A stretch of 64,000 nt of DNA from Porogramme epimiltina (taxonomy: Eukaryota > Basidiomycota > Agaricomycetes > Polyporales > Polyporaceae): NCBI GenBank assembly GCA_900155495.1, contig FTLJ01001018.1:1-64000 (forward strand). The letters are read 5' to 3'. This document shows positions 34,801 through 44,705 of the stretch, piece by piece (position 1 is the stretch's first letter; the number at the start of each line of letters is the position of its first letter). The notes below the pieces were generated by a model. The model was not told the DNA's origin, ran no database searches, and was given only the letters and a program-made list of their open reading frames with translations. The position numbers and the translations under genes were made by a program.

Positions 34801-36721
34801 GTTCTGTACCGAGCGCGCGCCTGCAAAAGGGCCACGACTCATGGTGCCAAGGTTGTTGCCACCCTTCGCGCTAGGTTTTATTGTGGGTATGAGCATTGGC
34901 CTGGTACGTTGGGACGGTTTCTCCGGCCGAATGGTGTCCGCCGTACCCTTCCGACGAACAGATTCGCGGGGTGCAGGGCGCTGAGGAGCAGGTAGCGGAG
35001 GTGCCCTGACTTCTCCAAGAATGCCGCGGAAGCCAATAGGGGCAGAGATCATCGGTGGCAGGTCGGTGCTCAATGGAGGGTTACTGAAGGACGCTTTCGA
35101 ATCCCTGCGATGGGGAGCCGTCGTGACGGTTCGAGTCGGTGTTGTGCCAGCTTTCTACATTCGACTATTTTAGTCTTGCTGCGTCCGCGCCCATATCGTA
35201 GTACGAACCTGCATGATATCCTGATCTACTGGCCAAAATTTGAGCGTCTTATCCTTGGACCACGTTATGAGCTGGAACTCCGAGCGATCTACACTTGTAT
35301 GTCAGCATACAGGGGCATCATAGGTGCATCTAAACGTACTTTCGCCCCCTCTTCGCCACACGAACTCTTTGACGACATCTTTATGGCCATCGAATGTGTG
35401 CAACGGCTGGTGCGGATCTTCGTGGACATACATCTCGAGCGTAGATTCTCCTCTTTGAGGTAAGCTGAGGATGCCTTGACCAAATGGGAGGTCTCGGGCG
35501 CGCCAGACAGGGTATCCCGTCTTGATAACTATCTGTTCGCTCCCGCTCTGAACGTCCCAAATCTTGACTGTTTTGTCCAACGAGCATGTCACTAGTTCGT
35601 TACGTCTATCATGAGCCCAGTCGATTCCGTATATCTTTGCACCGTGAGCGGGGATACACCGGAGCGGCAGAGACCCTTTCTGTTCACAAAATATTAACCA
35701 TTGACCCACGGATAGAGAAAGACTCTGACGTACACGTCTATCCCAGATCAACACCTGGTTGGAGTGGGACGAAGCAAGGATGTTACCGTCGATCCGATTC
35801 CATTTGACTTGAGTACCCGCAGCTGGAAAGACGTTATCCTCAATGAAGTTCTGCAGTTCAGGGGGAATTGCGTACGTCCGAAAGCACACAGTCCTTATCA
35901 GACAAGGTTAGAGAGTTGGACGGGGCTCCGCTAAGACTCGATGCGTACCCATGATTGGCTTCTGCACAGTGCGGAGATCCCAAGCCCACTGCCACGAATC
36001 TATACCTGTACTGATAACAACGTCCGGTTCGATGGTGTGCCAGTTTATGTCGGTAATGGCGCGATAGTGGGACCGAAGAACATGTTCAATGGACGTTCGT
36101 CCGTTCATGAGGAGGTTCCAAATCAGCCTGCGCTTGAGATGAGCATGGAAGATAGAGGTTCGCGGTTTCAGAGGTGCTCACAGCTTCTCACTGGAGGTAG
36201 AGACAATATACTCGTTGTGTGAGGGGTGTGGATTCCATTGGACGTCGGCAACATCCCAGGTACCTCCTTGAGGCAGAAACCTAGGGTGCATTCAGGCTAT
36301 GGTGGTGCTATTGGTTGAAACGGGCTCACCGAGGTATTCGAAATGGGTGTTCAAGATCTATTATGAACAGACCTCTCCGCCTGTGAACACACGAAGGCGG
36401 TATGTGATCAGCGGACGCTTCATAGTAAAGGAAAGACGCACGAAGCTAGCACAATATCCCTGCTGTCCGAGCTGATGCTCATCTACCGGAAACGCCAATG
36501 TTCATGCTTAATACTGGCACGTCCCGAGGGGGAGGGCGGGACGAACTCACGTTTCCAACCGCGTCGCCCATGAGGATTTTCATGTCCATTTCCATGTCAT
36601 CCTTAATGTTGGAATCGTCTTCTGGAGACGAGGGTTCCACGATAGCAGGCCGAATTGTGGTTGCGGCGGATGCAGGCATCCCCGAGAACGGAGACGACCC
36701 CGGATTATAGCGGTCGTCCAT
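31886..36721 (-). CDS. WDR59/Mtc5-like subunit of GATOR2 (SEACAT)
   Basis: Vacuole/lysosome-associated subunit of the SEA/GATOR2 complex that relays amino-acid status to TORC1 (family knowledge). ATG 36721 opens MDDRYNPGSSPFSG. WD repeats include HYRAITDINWHTIEPDVVIS, GIDSWQWAWDLRT, HGAKIYGIDWAHDRRNELVT, CSLDKTVKIWDVQSG and THFDGHKDVVKEF-like (HTFDGHKDVVKEFVW). After a Ser/Pro/Arg-rich linker, an RWD-type domain is seen (LQEEITSVVNKLSPKLKLEK and FIFPRDYPQAKHPGGT). Long disordered regions follow, with KKRRRERER and Gly/Ser runs. The C-terminus is the paired zinc-ribbon/RING: HWLCEHCGHPGDVGTTTCSE, RGLLVRCSICRLAIKS, YHVCSKCLHVSHMQCW and TCATGCTCTCA. This beta-propeller + RWD + RING order is that of WDR59/Mtc5. 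More than 15 exons; convergent with P450. Confidence 0.85.
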
Positions 36722-37077
36722 CACATTTCAGATTTACGTCCCGAATGTAGCCAAGAGACAAATCTTGCGTAAACCGAGAGGGAGAGAGGGATGAATTAGA
36801 ATCAGGTGCGCGGGGAGCTAGCGAGGAGAACCCTCAGACGTAATAAGCTGAGGTCTTCGGAGGCTTGTCCTAGTAGGGGTCCAGGAAGGAGTGCGCGTAG
36901 AGGGTCCGGGTGTGAAGGATCTGTCGAGACTCGAGAGCGTCGAGGCGTCGACGACGCGCCCTCTGAGCGGCTCAGCGGCCCGGGACGCGTTCGCCCTGGA
37001 CGGAGTCTCTGCCGTGGCTGCGTTCAGGTTCAGCCTTTGCCTTCGCATCTTCCACCCCTCAGAAACGTCGTGTCGTC
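36722..37077. promoter_or_regulatory. Divergent promoter region, WDR59 / IES6
   Basis: 356 bp between divergent genes. GC-rich and open in several frames on both strands, but without convincing protein. It includes the 5' UTR of IES6. Confidence 0.35.
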
Positions 37078-37848
37078 ATGTAGGTCTACACTCCGTATTA
37101 TTCCTAGCCTGCGGTCCTGACAATTGATAGGCCTCCCAAGGGCTCTGGCAAGCGCAAGAACACCATCGTCTATAGCGACGACTCCCCCACTCCCCCCGTG
37201 CCCGTATGTGTTTACCGCCTCTTTATGATATACGTGGGCACACCTTATCCGGCCCTATAGACCCTTGGGGAGCAGCTCTCCTATTTGCAGAACCCTCGTC
37301 CTTTCAAGAACCCCAACTACACGAAGAATACCAACAGACGTACTAAGAATTCAAAGGCCGTCCTCACTCAGGAGCGCGAGCGCGAGAAGAACGAACGGGA
37401 GAGGCGGAGACTGGAGAGGGAGGAAAGGGAAGAAGCTATGGATGTCGATGGGCAAGCTGCCGACGATGCTCTTCTAGACGAAGACCTCCCCACTTGTTAG
37501 TCCGTCTCCATTACTGCGAGCGCAGACTGCTGATCTTGACGTGGCGTAGATGCATCCATAGAAGCTCCACCATCTGTCCTCCCTCAAAGGAGGTATTGCG
37601 ACATCACTGGGCTAGAGGTGCGGATACCTTGAATTTCATTGCTGCCCTTACTCAACTCCACGTCTACTAGGGTCCTTACACCGACCCAGCCACTGGACTA
37701 CGGTACCATGACAAGAGCATCTATGAGCTTATCAAGGGCTTGGTGAGTGACCATGATGCTTTAGAGAACCGTCGCTAACCCCGCGTAGAGCACTACTGCT
37801 GCAAAGGACTATCTTGCTGCGAGGGGTGTAAATCCCATCGTAAAGTAG
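37078..37848 (+). CDS. IES6: INO80 complex subunit IES6 (YL1-C domain)
   Basis: Nuclear subunit of the INO80 chromatin remodeler (IES6/INO80C family knowledge). The start codon appears split: AT at 37078-37079, a 51-nt intron GTAGGT...GATAG (37080-37130), then G. Reading on gives MPPKGSGKRKNTIVYSDDSP. The next exons give TLGEQLSYLQNPRPFKNPNY, a charged Arg/Glu helix (QEREREKNERERRRLERE), and across a GTTAGT intron LPTYASIEAPPSVLPQRR. The YL1-C domain is YCDITGLEGPYTDPATGLRY, HDKSIYELIKGL, then KDYLAARGVNPIVK, with the stop at 37846-37848. All joins keep frame and the family core is complete. The frame before AT is open, but I saw no ATG in the stretch I traced, so a further upstream start is possible. 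Confidence 0.88.
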
Positions 37849-38176
37849 CCCGGGGAAGACTGCAGGTTGAATGTTGTTCGTCAGGATTTGTATTATTTCA
37901 GCCACTATGAGCTTTTGGATGTATACATACGGCTTTTGCTACATATCACGTCCTATGAGGACCTGCCACACCATGGTACGAGAGCATCTCGGTGACTGGA
38001 CACGAGAATAAGCATGAGCTGTATTATATCCGACTTTCTCGGAACCACGATCAGAAGTTTTGGTAAGCGCCGGTGCTCACTGCTCCCTCTCCGCTCGTCC
38101 GATCCCAGAACCGTGCCGCTTTCTTCATCCCTTCTCGACTTGCTTTGCCTACCTCCACCCGGCAACCGAGCCCGAC
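37849..38176. other. Intergenic region, IES6 to PUF6
   Basis: 3' UTR of IES6 and promoter of PUF6 in 328 bp. No separate feature was supported. Confidence 0.35.
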
Positions 38177-40550
38177 ATGCCTACCGCGGCAAGCAAGCAC
38201 ACCAAAAAGCGGGCCGCCCCCGCGCAGTCTGGCCCCAAATCCAAGAAGCCTCACCTTGAAGCAGCCGCAGAGCCCCAGACCAAGAAGCGTAGTCGACCTG
38301 TGACCGCGACGATACAAGAGAGCGAGGATGAAAGCTCGGACGGCGGGTCGGAAGATGAGTTCGCTGAAGACAATGACCCAGTTGACGGAGCGGACGAGGA
38401 TGTCGGGGACGAGATGGAAGTAGCGGCTCCTAAGGACCCTAATGGTGCGCTCGCAGCCCAGGCTGCTCATTTTCTCCCTAACAGATCGCCCATACAGCTG
38501 CGCGAGAATCCCACAAAGCCCAGCGCGCCCTCCTTGATCAACGCAAAGCGGCAAAACCCCACTCTGCCCTCCTCGTCGAAGCAAAACGTGCATGGACTCT
38601 CGCACGACAGAAAAACCTTTCCAAGCAAGAGCGTGCGAAGCACATACATGCGCTCATGGAGACCATCCGAGGAAAAGTGAGGGACATAGTTTTCAAGCAC
38701 GATGCAAGCCGCATAGTTCAGACTGTGGTCAAGTACGGCGGCCAGAAGGAGCGGAATGAGATAGCGGAGGAGCTCAAGGGCAAGTACAGAGAGCTCGCTC
38801 AAAGCAAGTACTCCAAGGTGCGCGAGACATCTCCACCCTCAATGTCGTGGCTCGCATTTCCCTTTCCTTGCTCAATGTGTCTATTTCCTAGTTTCTCGTC
38901 ACCAAACTCATCCGCCTCTGCCCGACATACCGCCCTATCATCCTTCGCGAGTTCCAGGGTCAGATCCTCCGTCTCCTTCTTCACCGCGAAGCTTCAAGCG
39001 TACTCGCGGACGCCTTCGAACTATACGCAAACGCGTACGAGCGTTCTATCCTTCTTCGTGACTTCTATGGCAAGGAAGCGAGCCTCTTCACGGTCACGGC
39101 AGGTAGCGATGAAGAGAAGGAGCGCTCAAAGCGTGGGCTGAAGGGGCTGATGGAGGGCCTTGAGGGAGATAGAAGGAAGCGGGTTTTGTCGTCGCTGAAA
39201 GACAACCTCCTGACTATGTGAGTTATCTCGTAGTTGTTCATCGTATGAATCCTCATCCCGTCACAGCTTCAACAACTCGGACAAGGGCGCAGTTGCCCAC
39301 GCCCTCGTTCACCGCGCACTATGGGAGTACTTGTCCGCCCTCTCGGATATGGAAGACGAGGCTGAAGCCGAGAAGCTACGTCGAGAGTTGTTTGAGACGT
39401 ACGTGTCTGTTTTATGATTATCTTCCTCGTAACTAACCATATCCGAAGCTGTCAAGATGTTCTCGCAGAGATGGTCCACACTAAGGACGGAAGCCGGGTT
39501 GTACGCGAGTTCACCGCGTGGGGTACCGCCAAGGTCCGTACACTCCGCTGCTCTTGGGGATCACCGCAGGGCCTCATGGCTTGTTATAGGACCGGAAGCA
39601 CATTGTCAAGGCCATCAAGCCCCATGTCGAGCGCATGTGTAAGGATGATGAGGCTCAACTCGTGCTTTTCTCCGCGTTGGACATCATTGAGTGAGTTGAC
39701 GACCTTCGTTCTCCCTATGACCCGCCTGCCTGACGACGCCCCCAAGTGATACGAAGCTCACGATCAAGTCCTTAGCGGCAGACATTGTCGCCGCCGCGCC
39801 ATCATTATACATGTCTTCACAAGGGCGGCGTTCACTCATCTACCTCGTTTCGCCACGGACACGACGCCATTTCACGCCAGCCCAAATCGTAACACTCTCG
39901 GAGACCGATGCCACTCGCGCAAAAACGAGTAAGAAGGACGACACCCTTCGTATCTCGGAGATCCGGAAGGCGACCAGCGAAGGCCTGCTCGCCTGGATAG
40001 CGGACAAGGGGGCGGACGTCTCAAGAGACACTGGTGGAAGCTTAGTCGTGTGCGAAGTCATGCTAGAAGGCGATGGGGGTAAGCTTGAGTCCCTTCCGTA
40101 ACTGTTTAAGCACAATTTTGCTGATGTATGGACTTAGACAAAACAGCGGCGTCAGAAACCCTCCTCACCGCCCTGTCTTCCCCTTACCCCTCTCCCGACC
40201 CATCAGCACCTCACCCGATCTCCCTCCCGCACACCTCCCGACTATACAAAATGCTCCTCCAGGGCGGCCACTTCTCCCACGCCACGCGCACGGTCGAACA
40301 CGCCGAGCGCTTCTCTGGACACGACTTCGCTGTCCTTTTCGCTCAGCACGTCGATCGTGACGTCGCGCTCGCTATCGCGAAAGGCGACGGCGCTTTTGTC
40401 ATAGCTGCACTCTGCGAGCAGCTGGCGTCCGCTGACTCCCCGGAGCGCAAGACGGTCAAAGGCTGGTTCGATGCCAAGGCACGCAAGACGATTGAGGAGG
40501 CGGGAGGGAAGGGCGTGACAGTTCTGTTGGAAAGTCTTAAGAAGTTGTAA
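38177..40550 (+). CDS. PUF6: PUF6-type pumilio RNA-binding protein
   Basis: Nucleolar Pumilio-fold protein involved in 60S ribosome biogenesis and mRNA control (PUF6 family knowledge). The start ATG 38177 gives a basic nuclear-localisation-type N-terminus (MPTAASKHTKKRAAPAQSG), then a long acidic segment (ESEDESSDGGSEDEFAEDND). After an intron the PUM region begins: RESHKAQRALLDQRKA, MRTIRGKV-like METIRGKVRDIVFKHDASRI, VQTVVKYGGQKERNEIAEEL and QSKYSKFLVTKLIRLCPTYR. The CPL domain follows: ALVHRALWEYLSAL, DVLAEMVHTKDGSRVVREFT, AIKPHVERMCKDDEAQLVLF and HFSHATRTVEHAERFSGHDF. It ends KGVTVLLESLKKL at 40550. About six introns. Length and order fit PUF6. Confidence 0.93.
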
Positions 40551-40982
40551 TGCTCTTTGGTTCACACTGCGACCCTCTGTAGTGTTGACGCTGTGTCTTT
40601 TTATTACGTTGCGAATGCACCTCCACCAGATTCTTCCAGTGGCTATGGGCAGTGGCGCAAGCACTTGCAGATCATGACCATGACCTTGGCAGATAGCTAT
40701 AGGTCGGTTGCAATGTTCTTCCGAGGGGCAATGGCTGCGCCGGAGAGCCTTGACCGGTCGACCACGCAACCACAGCGTCTCCCACGAATCGTTGTTGAGC
40801 TTTGTGGCTCATTGTCCACAACTGACCAAAGCGCGCAAAGCCACTCGCGTGGCTTTGGCCCTCCGTCAGGGCCCGCCACTCAGAGACTCCTAAGTATAAA
40901 ACGCGCGACTCTGCCGCAGGCAACGCCTTTCTCTTCTCACCCAAACACTCGTCCCTCCTCTAACTCTTTCTCACTCTCAAAA
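40551..40982. promoter_or_regulatory. Intergenic promoter region
   Basis: 432 bp upstream of orphan-family member B. A TATAAAA-like sequence (AGTATAAAACG, near 40891-40901) lies about 85 bp before the ATG at 40983 and is a good TATA candidate. A C/T-rich stretch follows it. Confidence 0.45.
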
Positions 40983-42231
40983 ATGCAGCGCAGCTTTAGT
41001 GATGTCATCCCGACCAACCCAAACAGCCCGGAGCCGCTCCCGGACTACGCGCTCCAGGCCTACCTCCCTCCGCTCATCATCCAGCACCCAGCCGGGCCCG
41101 TCAAACAGTACGCACCACGTTGGGACCTCGAGAACCTCAACTGCGCCGCAGAGCACTCTCGGGCGACTCGCAAGGTGACCGTCGTGGACCCCACCGCCGC
41201 GGAGAATGCCGCTCGCGCATGTACGCCCTGACCACCCCGCCCCTCTCTCCGTCGCGCTGACCTTCCCGCTTCTCGCAGTTATCGAGTCCTTCGGGGACGA
41301 CTTCCGCGCGCACCGGCAGAACCGCGCACTGACGATGCCCTGCTCGGGCTTCCGCACGCTCGGACCCGAGGCGCTGGAGAAGTTGGTCGTCGACTCTGAG
41401 CGCGCGTTCCTGCACACGCTCCGCTATTTCGTGCTCGACACCGCCGCGGAGCTCATCCGCACCGTCGAGCGCCGCCAGTTCGACGAGGACGTGCTGGGCT
41501 TCATCCGCTATGCGATCACGAACCCCGACAACGGCGAGTCGATGTGGCACATGTTCACGTTCGACAAGTTCGCACAGGTGGGTGTTTTGTGCTCTTTGGC
41601 TCGGACGCTGTGAGGTTGACGGGTATGTGGTCTGCAGCCGACGGGAACCGTTCGCCCTGGGATTGCTGTCTTCGCGATCCCTCCTTGGGAGCTAGGCGAA
41701 GGCGACATCGAGATATTCACCATGGATCGAGATGTAAGCTATCATGAACTGGTTTGCCGCACCTGTGGGCTAACAAACGCTTCAAAAGATGGAACAAGGG
41801 ACCTTTGACAGGGAGACTCACAGGAACTGGTTCAACGGTTTCAAGCTTTGGGCATTGGTCTGTACTTCCCCCCATCCTTCCCGGCTTGCGCTGAGCCAAA
41901 TTGTAGGTCTACGACACATGCAAGCGATCCGGTTTCCGCTGGTTCGTCGTCACAAACTACAGCCAATGGATCTTCGGCACCTGGAGTCTCGATTGGACAG
42001 CCGCAGACGTGCTGCCAGCGATGCCCTTCGACCGGACGCACGACATGTCCATCTTGACCATGGTCATGTTCTGGACCATGAACGCTTGGAAGGACAGCAA
42101 CAAATGGCTGATCCCGAGGGTGAGTGCCTTGCGAGTTCTCGTGTCGAGTCGCTTCATTGATGCTGAAACGCGCCTACTAGGATACCTGGCAGCCCGAACC
42201 GACACCGTCTGTCAGGAGTAGCCGGAGGTAA
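40983..42231 (+). CDS. Uncharacterised orphan-family protein (member B)
   Basis: Function unknown. The ATG at 40983 opens MQRSFSDVIPTNPNSPEPLP and LPPLIIQHPAGPVKQYAPRW. After an intron come ESFGDDFRAHRQNRALTMPC, FLHTLRYFVLDTAAELIRTV and FIRYAITNPDNGESMWHMFT. Further exons give VRPGIAVFAIPPWELGEGDI, then FRWFVVTNYSQWIFGTW, MPFDRTHDMSILTMVMFWTM and, across the last intron, WLIPRDTWQPEPTPSVRSSR. The stop is at 42229-42231. The WFVVTN...WIFG block aligns with WFIITN...WVFG of the gene at 14514, preceded in both by a LW...C..(N/S)G pattern. This part is the family core and the N-termini differ. The end is 118 bp from the convergent hydrolase. Confidence 0.75.
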
Positions 42232-42348
42232 AAAGACAAGTCTTTCTCTATTGGTACAGTACCCTTCTCTGTATGCGGATCTTTGTATGTTGTACACTAT
42301 GTCTTCCTTCTATGACCTCGAATCAATAACCATATGTTCTCCTTACGC

Positions 42349-43603
42349 TCATACTGCCAACGCATGCTCCCATACAAACCTTGCAGCCTCCTTGACCATC
42401 GCCGGAGAGAAGTCATGCCCGACCCCGGGCTCCACTATCACCTCCTTCACCCCGTGTTCGCCCACTTCCAGGGCCTCCACAACGCCCTTGGCCGCCGACC
42501 ACGGCACGATCTTGTCGTCCTTTCCAGACAAGACGAGGATCTTCTTGCCCCAGAACGGGTTTGACGCACCGCGAGCGGTGTAGGGCGCCGCGGCAGGGTC
42601 GGCGCGCTTGATGTGCTCAAGCAGCGCGTCCGGGATGTACGGGGGCCCGCACGGCAGCTTGTGCGCCTTCGCACGCTTCGAGATGAGCGTGAAGTAGTCC
42701 GGACATCCTTCCAAATCGAAGCAGATTAGCCTTTATGATATTTGGCCCCGAAAGTGGCCGGCGCGCACCGATGATGGGAATGCCAATCTTGACTCTAGGA
42801 TCTAATGCGTGAATCGAGGTAAATCAGGTCTGACGATGTATAGGAGTCAAGCATGGGACGTGCCGTTTTTGAGGACAATCCATGTTGAATGACCGCCAAG
42901 GCTCTTCCCGACACATAGCCACTCCGCGATGGTCCGCTCTGCGTTGGGGAACAGGTAAGACGGAAGCATGTCGATGAGGTACGACACGTCTTGTGCGGTC
43001 CCCGCTAGCGAAGTCACCGGCTGGCGTTTCAGCACTCTCCCTAGAGACGGTGCCTGCGGTGCGGCTCACTTTGAATGGAATACATGTCAATTCTGCCACC
43101 GACTAAAAGTTAGCATGACGCCCGAGGGACAGCGCTTCCCGAAGCACACCCACGCGTGTCGCGGATTATCCTTCTCCGGATCGTCAAACCACCCCATGTT
43201 CGCCTGCTTGTCGACCAAGCGTCTGCCATGGTTCCGTTGGTCCTGTACCCAAACCCGTCAGAGCCCGCTAGGCAATAGACCACACGACCACGACACTCAC
43301 AATCGTCAAGATATAGAGATCCCTCGCCTGCGTCCTGCATGCCCGCCTACGCCCCGCGACCTCGTCAAAGATCCCGGCGACGTACTCCACCATCTTCTTC
43401 GCGGACCCGTTCCGTCCATGGAGGAGGAACATAGCCACGACAGGCGCGCCCTGCGGCGTCGCGCCGGGCTGCGAGAACACGTCGACGGGGATGCCCCCGA
43501 CGACAAGCGTCCGCTTCTCGACGCCGCGCCCCCTGAGGTCCACCTCGGGTGCGTCCCCGCCGCCCGCCACCGAGCCGCGCGCCCGTGCCTCCTTCGACGA
43601 CAT
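42349..43603 (-). CDS. Alpha/beta hydrolase
   Basis: Serine hydrolase of the alpha/beta fold; substrate unknown. ATG 43603 starts MSSKEARARGSVAGGG. The oxyanion-loop strand is APVVAMFLLHGRNGSAKKMV. A later exon gives DQRNHGRRL. The nucleophile elbow is LCVGKSLGGHSTWIVLKN, a G-x-S-x-G motif with Ser in GKSLGG. The last exon has GKKILVLSGKDDKIVPWSAA (acid loop) and EVIVEPGVGHDFSPAMVKEA with the catalytic His in VGHDF. It ends ARFVWEHALAV at 42349. No signal peptide, so it is probably cytosolic. About five exons in different frames. Similar proteins are common in polypores (memory, no search). Confidence 0.82.
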
Positions 43604-44705
43604 CCCCGGGCCCTGAATGCTGATGCTGGCTTGTTCTCTGAATGGGGGGCGGTCGGCCCAGGTCGGCTTGGCGCTGTACAGCAGCGACGTGCGATCTGAT
43701 GGGCGTGGTGGTTAGGCCGAGCGTTGAGGACACGAAAGGGGCGAATGCCTTCGAGGCCCTGATGGCGGAGTTTGGCCGTCGTCGACGACCCCGCATCCCC
43801 GCGCCACTCCAGCCACGGAGCCGCACCTATGACGTAACCAGGAGCGCCGACGGGTGTCCGCACTTAGGGTGTCTCGGGTGCAGTGTGAGCTCAAGACGTC
43901 TAGCGTACGAAGTGCGTGCTGTAGAATAGTTTCATTGGGTAAAAGAACAGTAAATGGAAACAAAAAGGTCGTAAAAAGCAGTAAAGAAACAGAACAGATC
44001 TAGAGACTACGAGAACGCATGTGCGGGTTAAAGACAGGCCAGAACAGAGCAGGAGATCGTCGCAGGTCGTGAGCAAGGCGAAAGGGTAACAAAGATGGCA
44101 GGCCCCAGCGGCTGAGCCAGGTATACGTGAAAGGAAGACAAGGGCAAAAGATACGGAAACAGTCCGATGAAAGCGGCAAGCATGAACATCATGCAACCCC
44201 CGCGCATGATGACGAGCGGCTCTGTGCAAGAGCGCAGACAGACGGCCGTCGCCAGCCACGGCCGCGAAGCAAGCATACGCAACAGCACTCAGCGGTCGCG
44301 CAAGGCACGTCCGCACGCAGAAACGGAGCCTCTACTCTACGACGGGAGACCGAAGCACACACAACACCAAAGCCCCGTAAGTACAGGTGAGCGTACACAG
44401 CCCTCAGGCGGACGATGAAACGAAACTGGAAGCAAATGAAGCAACGTCCGCGGAGTGATCGACGACGATCCGGAGAGTGCAGATGTGCGAGTGTGCTACG
44501 AGTCCGTGTGTCCGACGAGCGAGCGAGGCATGTACGGTTTTGCGCGATTCATCAAGAGTGCGATAGCGTGGGCGATGATGTCCGTGGAAAGACAGATAGA
44601 TGGTCAATGGATGGTGTAGTAAGCAATTCGCGAGTCAAGGTCCGTGCGTCCTCTGCCAGTCGATATGTACTCCTTCCTCTCCCCTCCCCAACAATCCTCT
44701 CCAAC
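43604..44705. other. Intergenic region, hydrolase promoter and CRO 3' UTR
   Basis: 1.1 kb without a supported gene. A hydrophobic 86-codon minus-strand frame (44028-44288) exists but lacks codon bias and neighbours that would make it convincing. The left part is the hydrolase promoter; the right part is probably the 3' UTR of the copper radical oxidase. Confidence 0.4.

Noticed and set aside
44028..44288. Hydrophobic 86-codon minus-strand frame, possible small membrane protein
   Set aside because: It overlaps other open frames of similar size, has no codon bias, and lies where the copper radical oxidase 3' UTR is expected. Kept only as a note.
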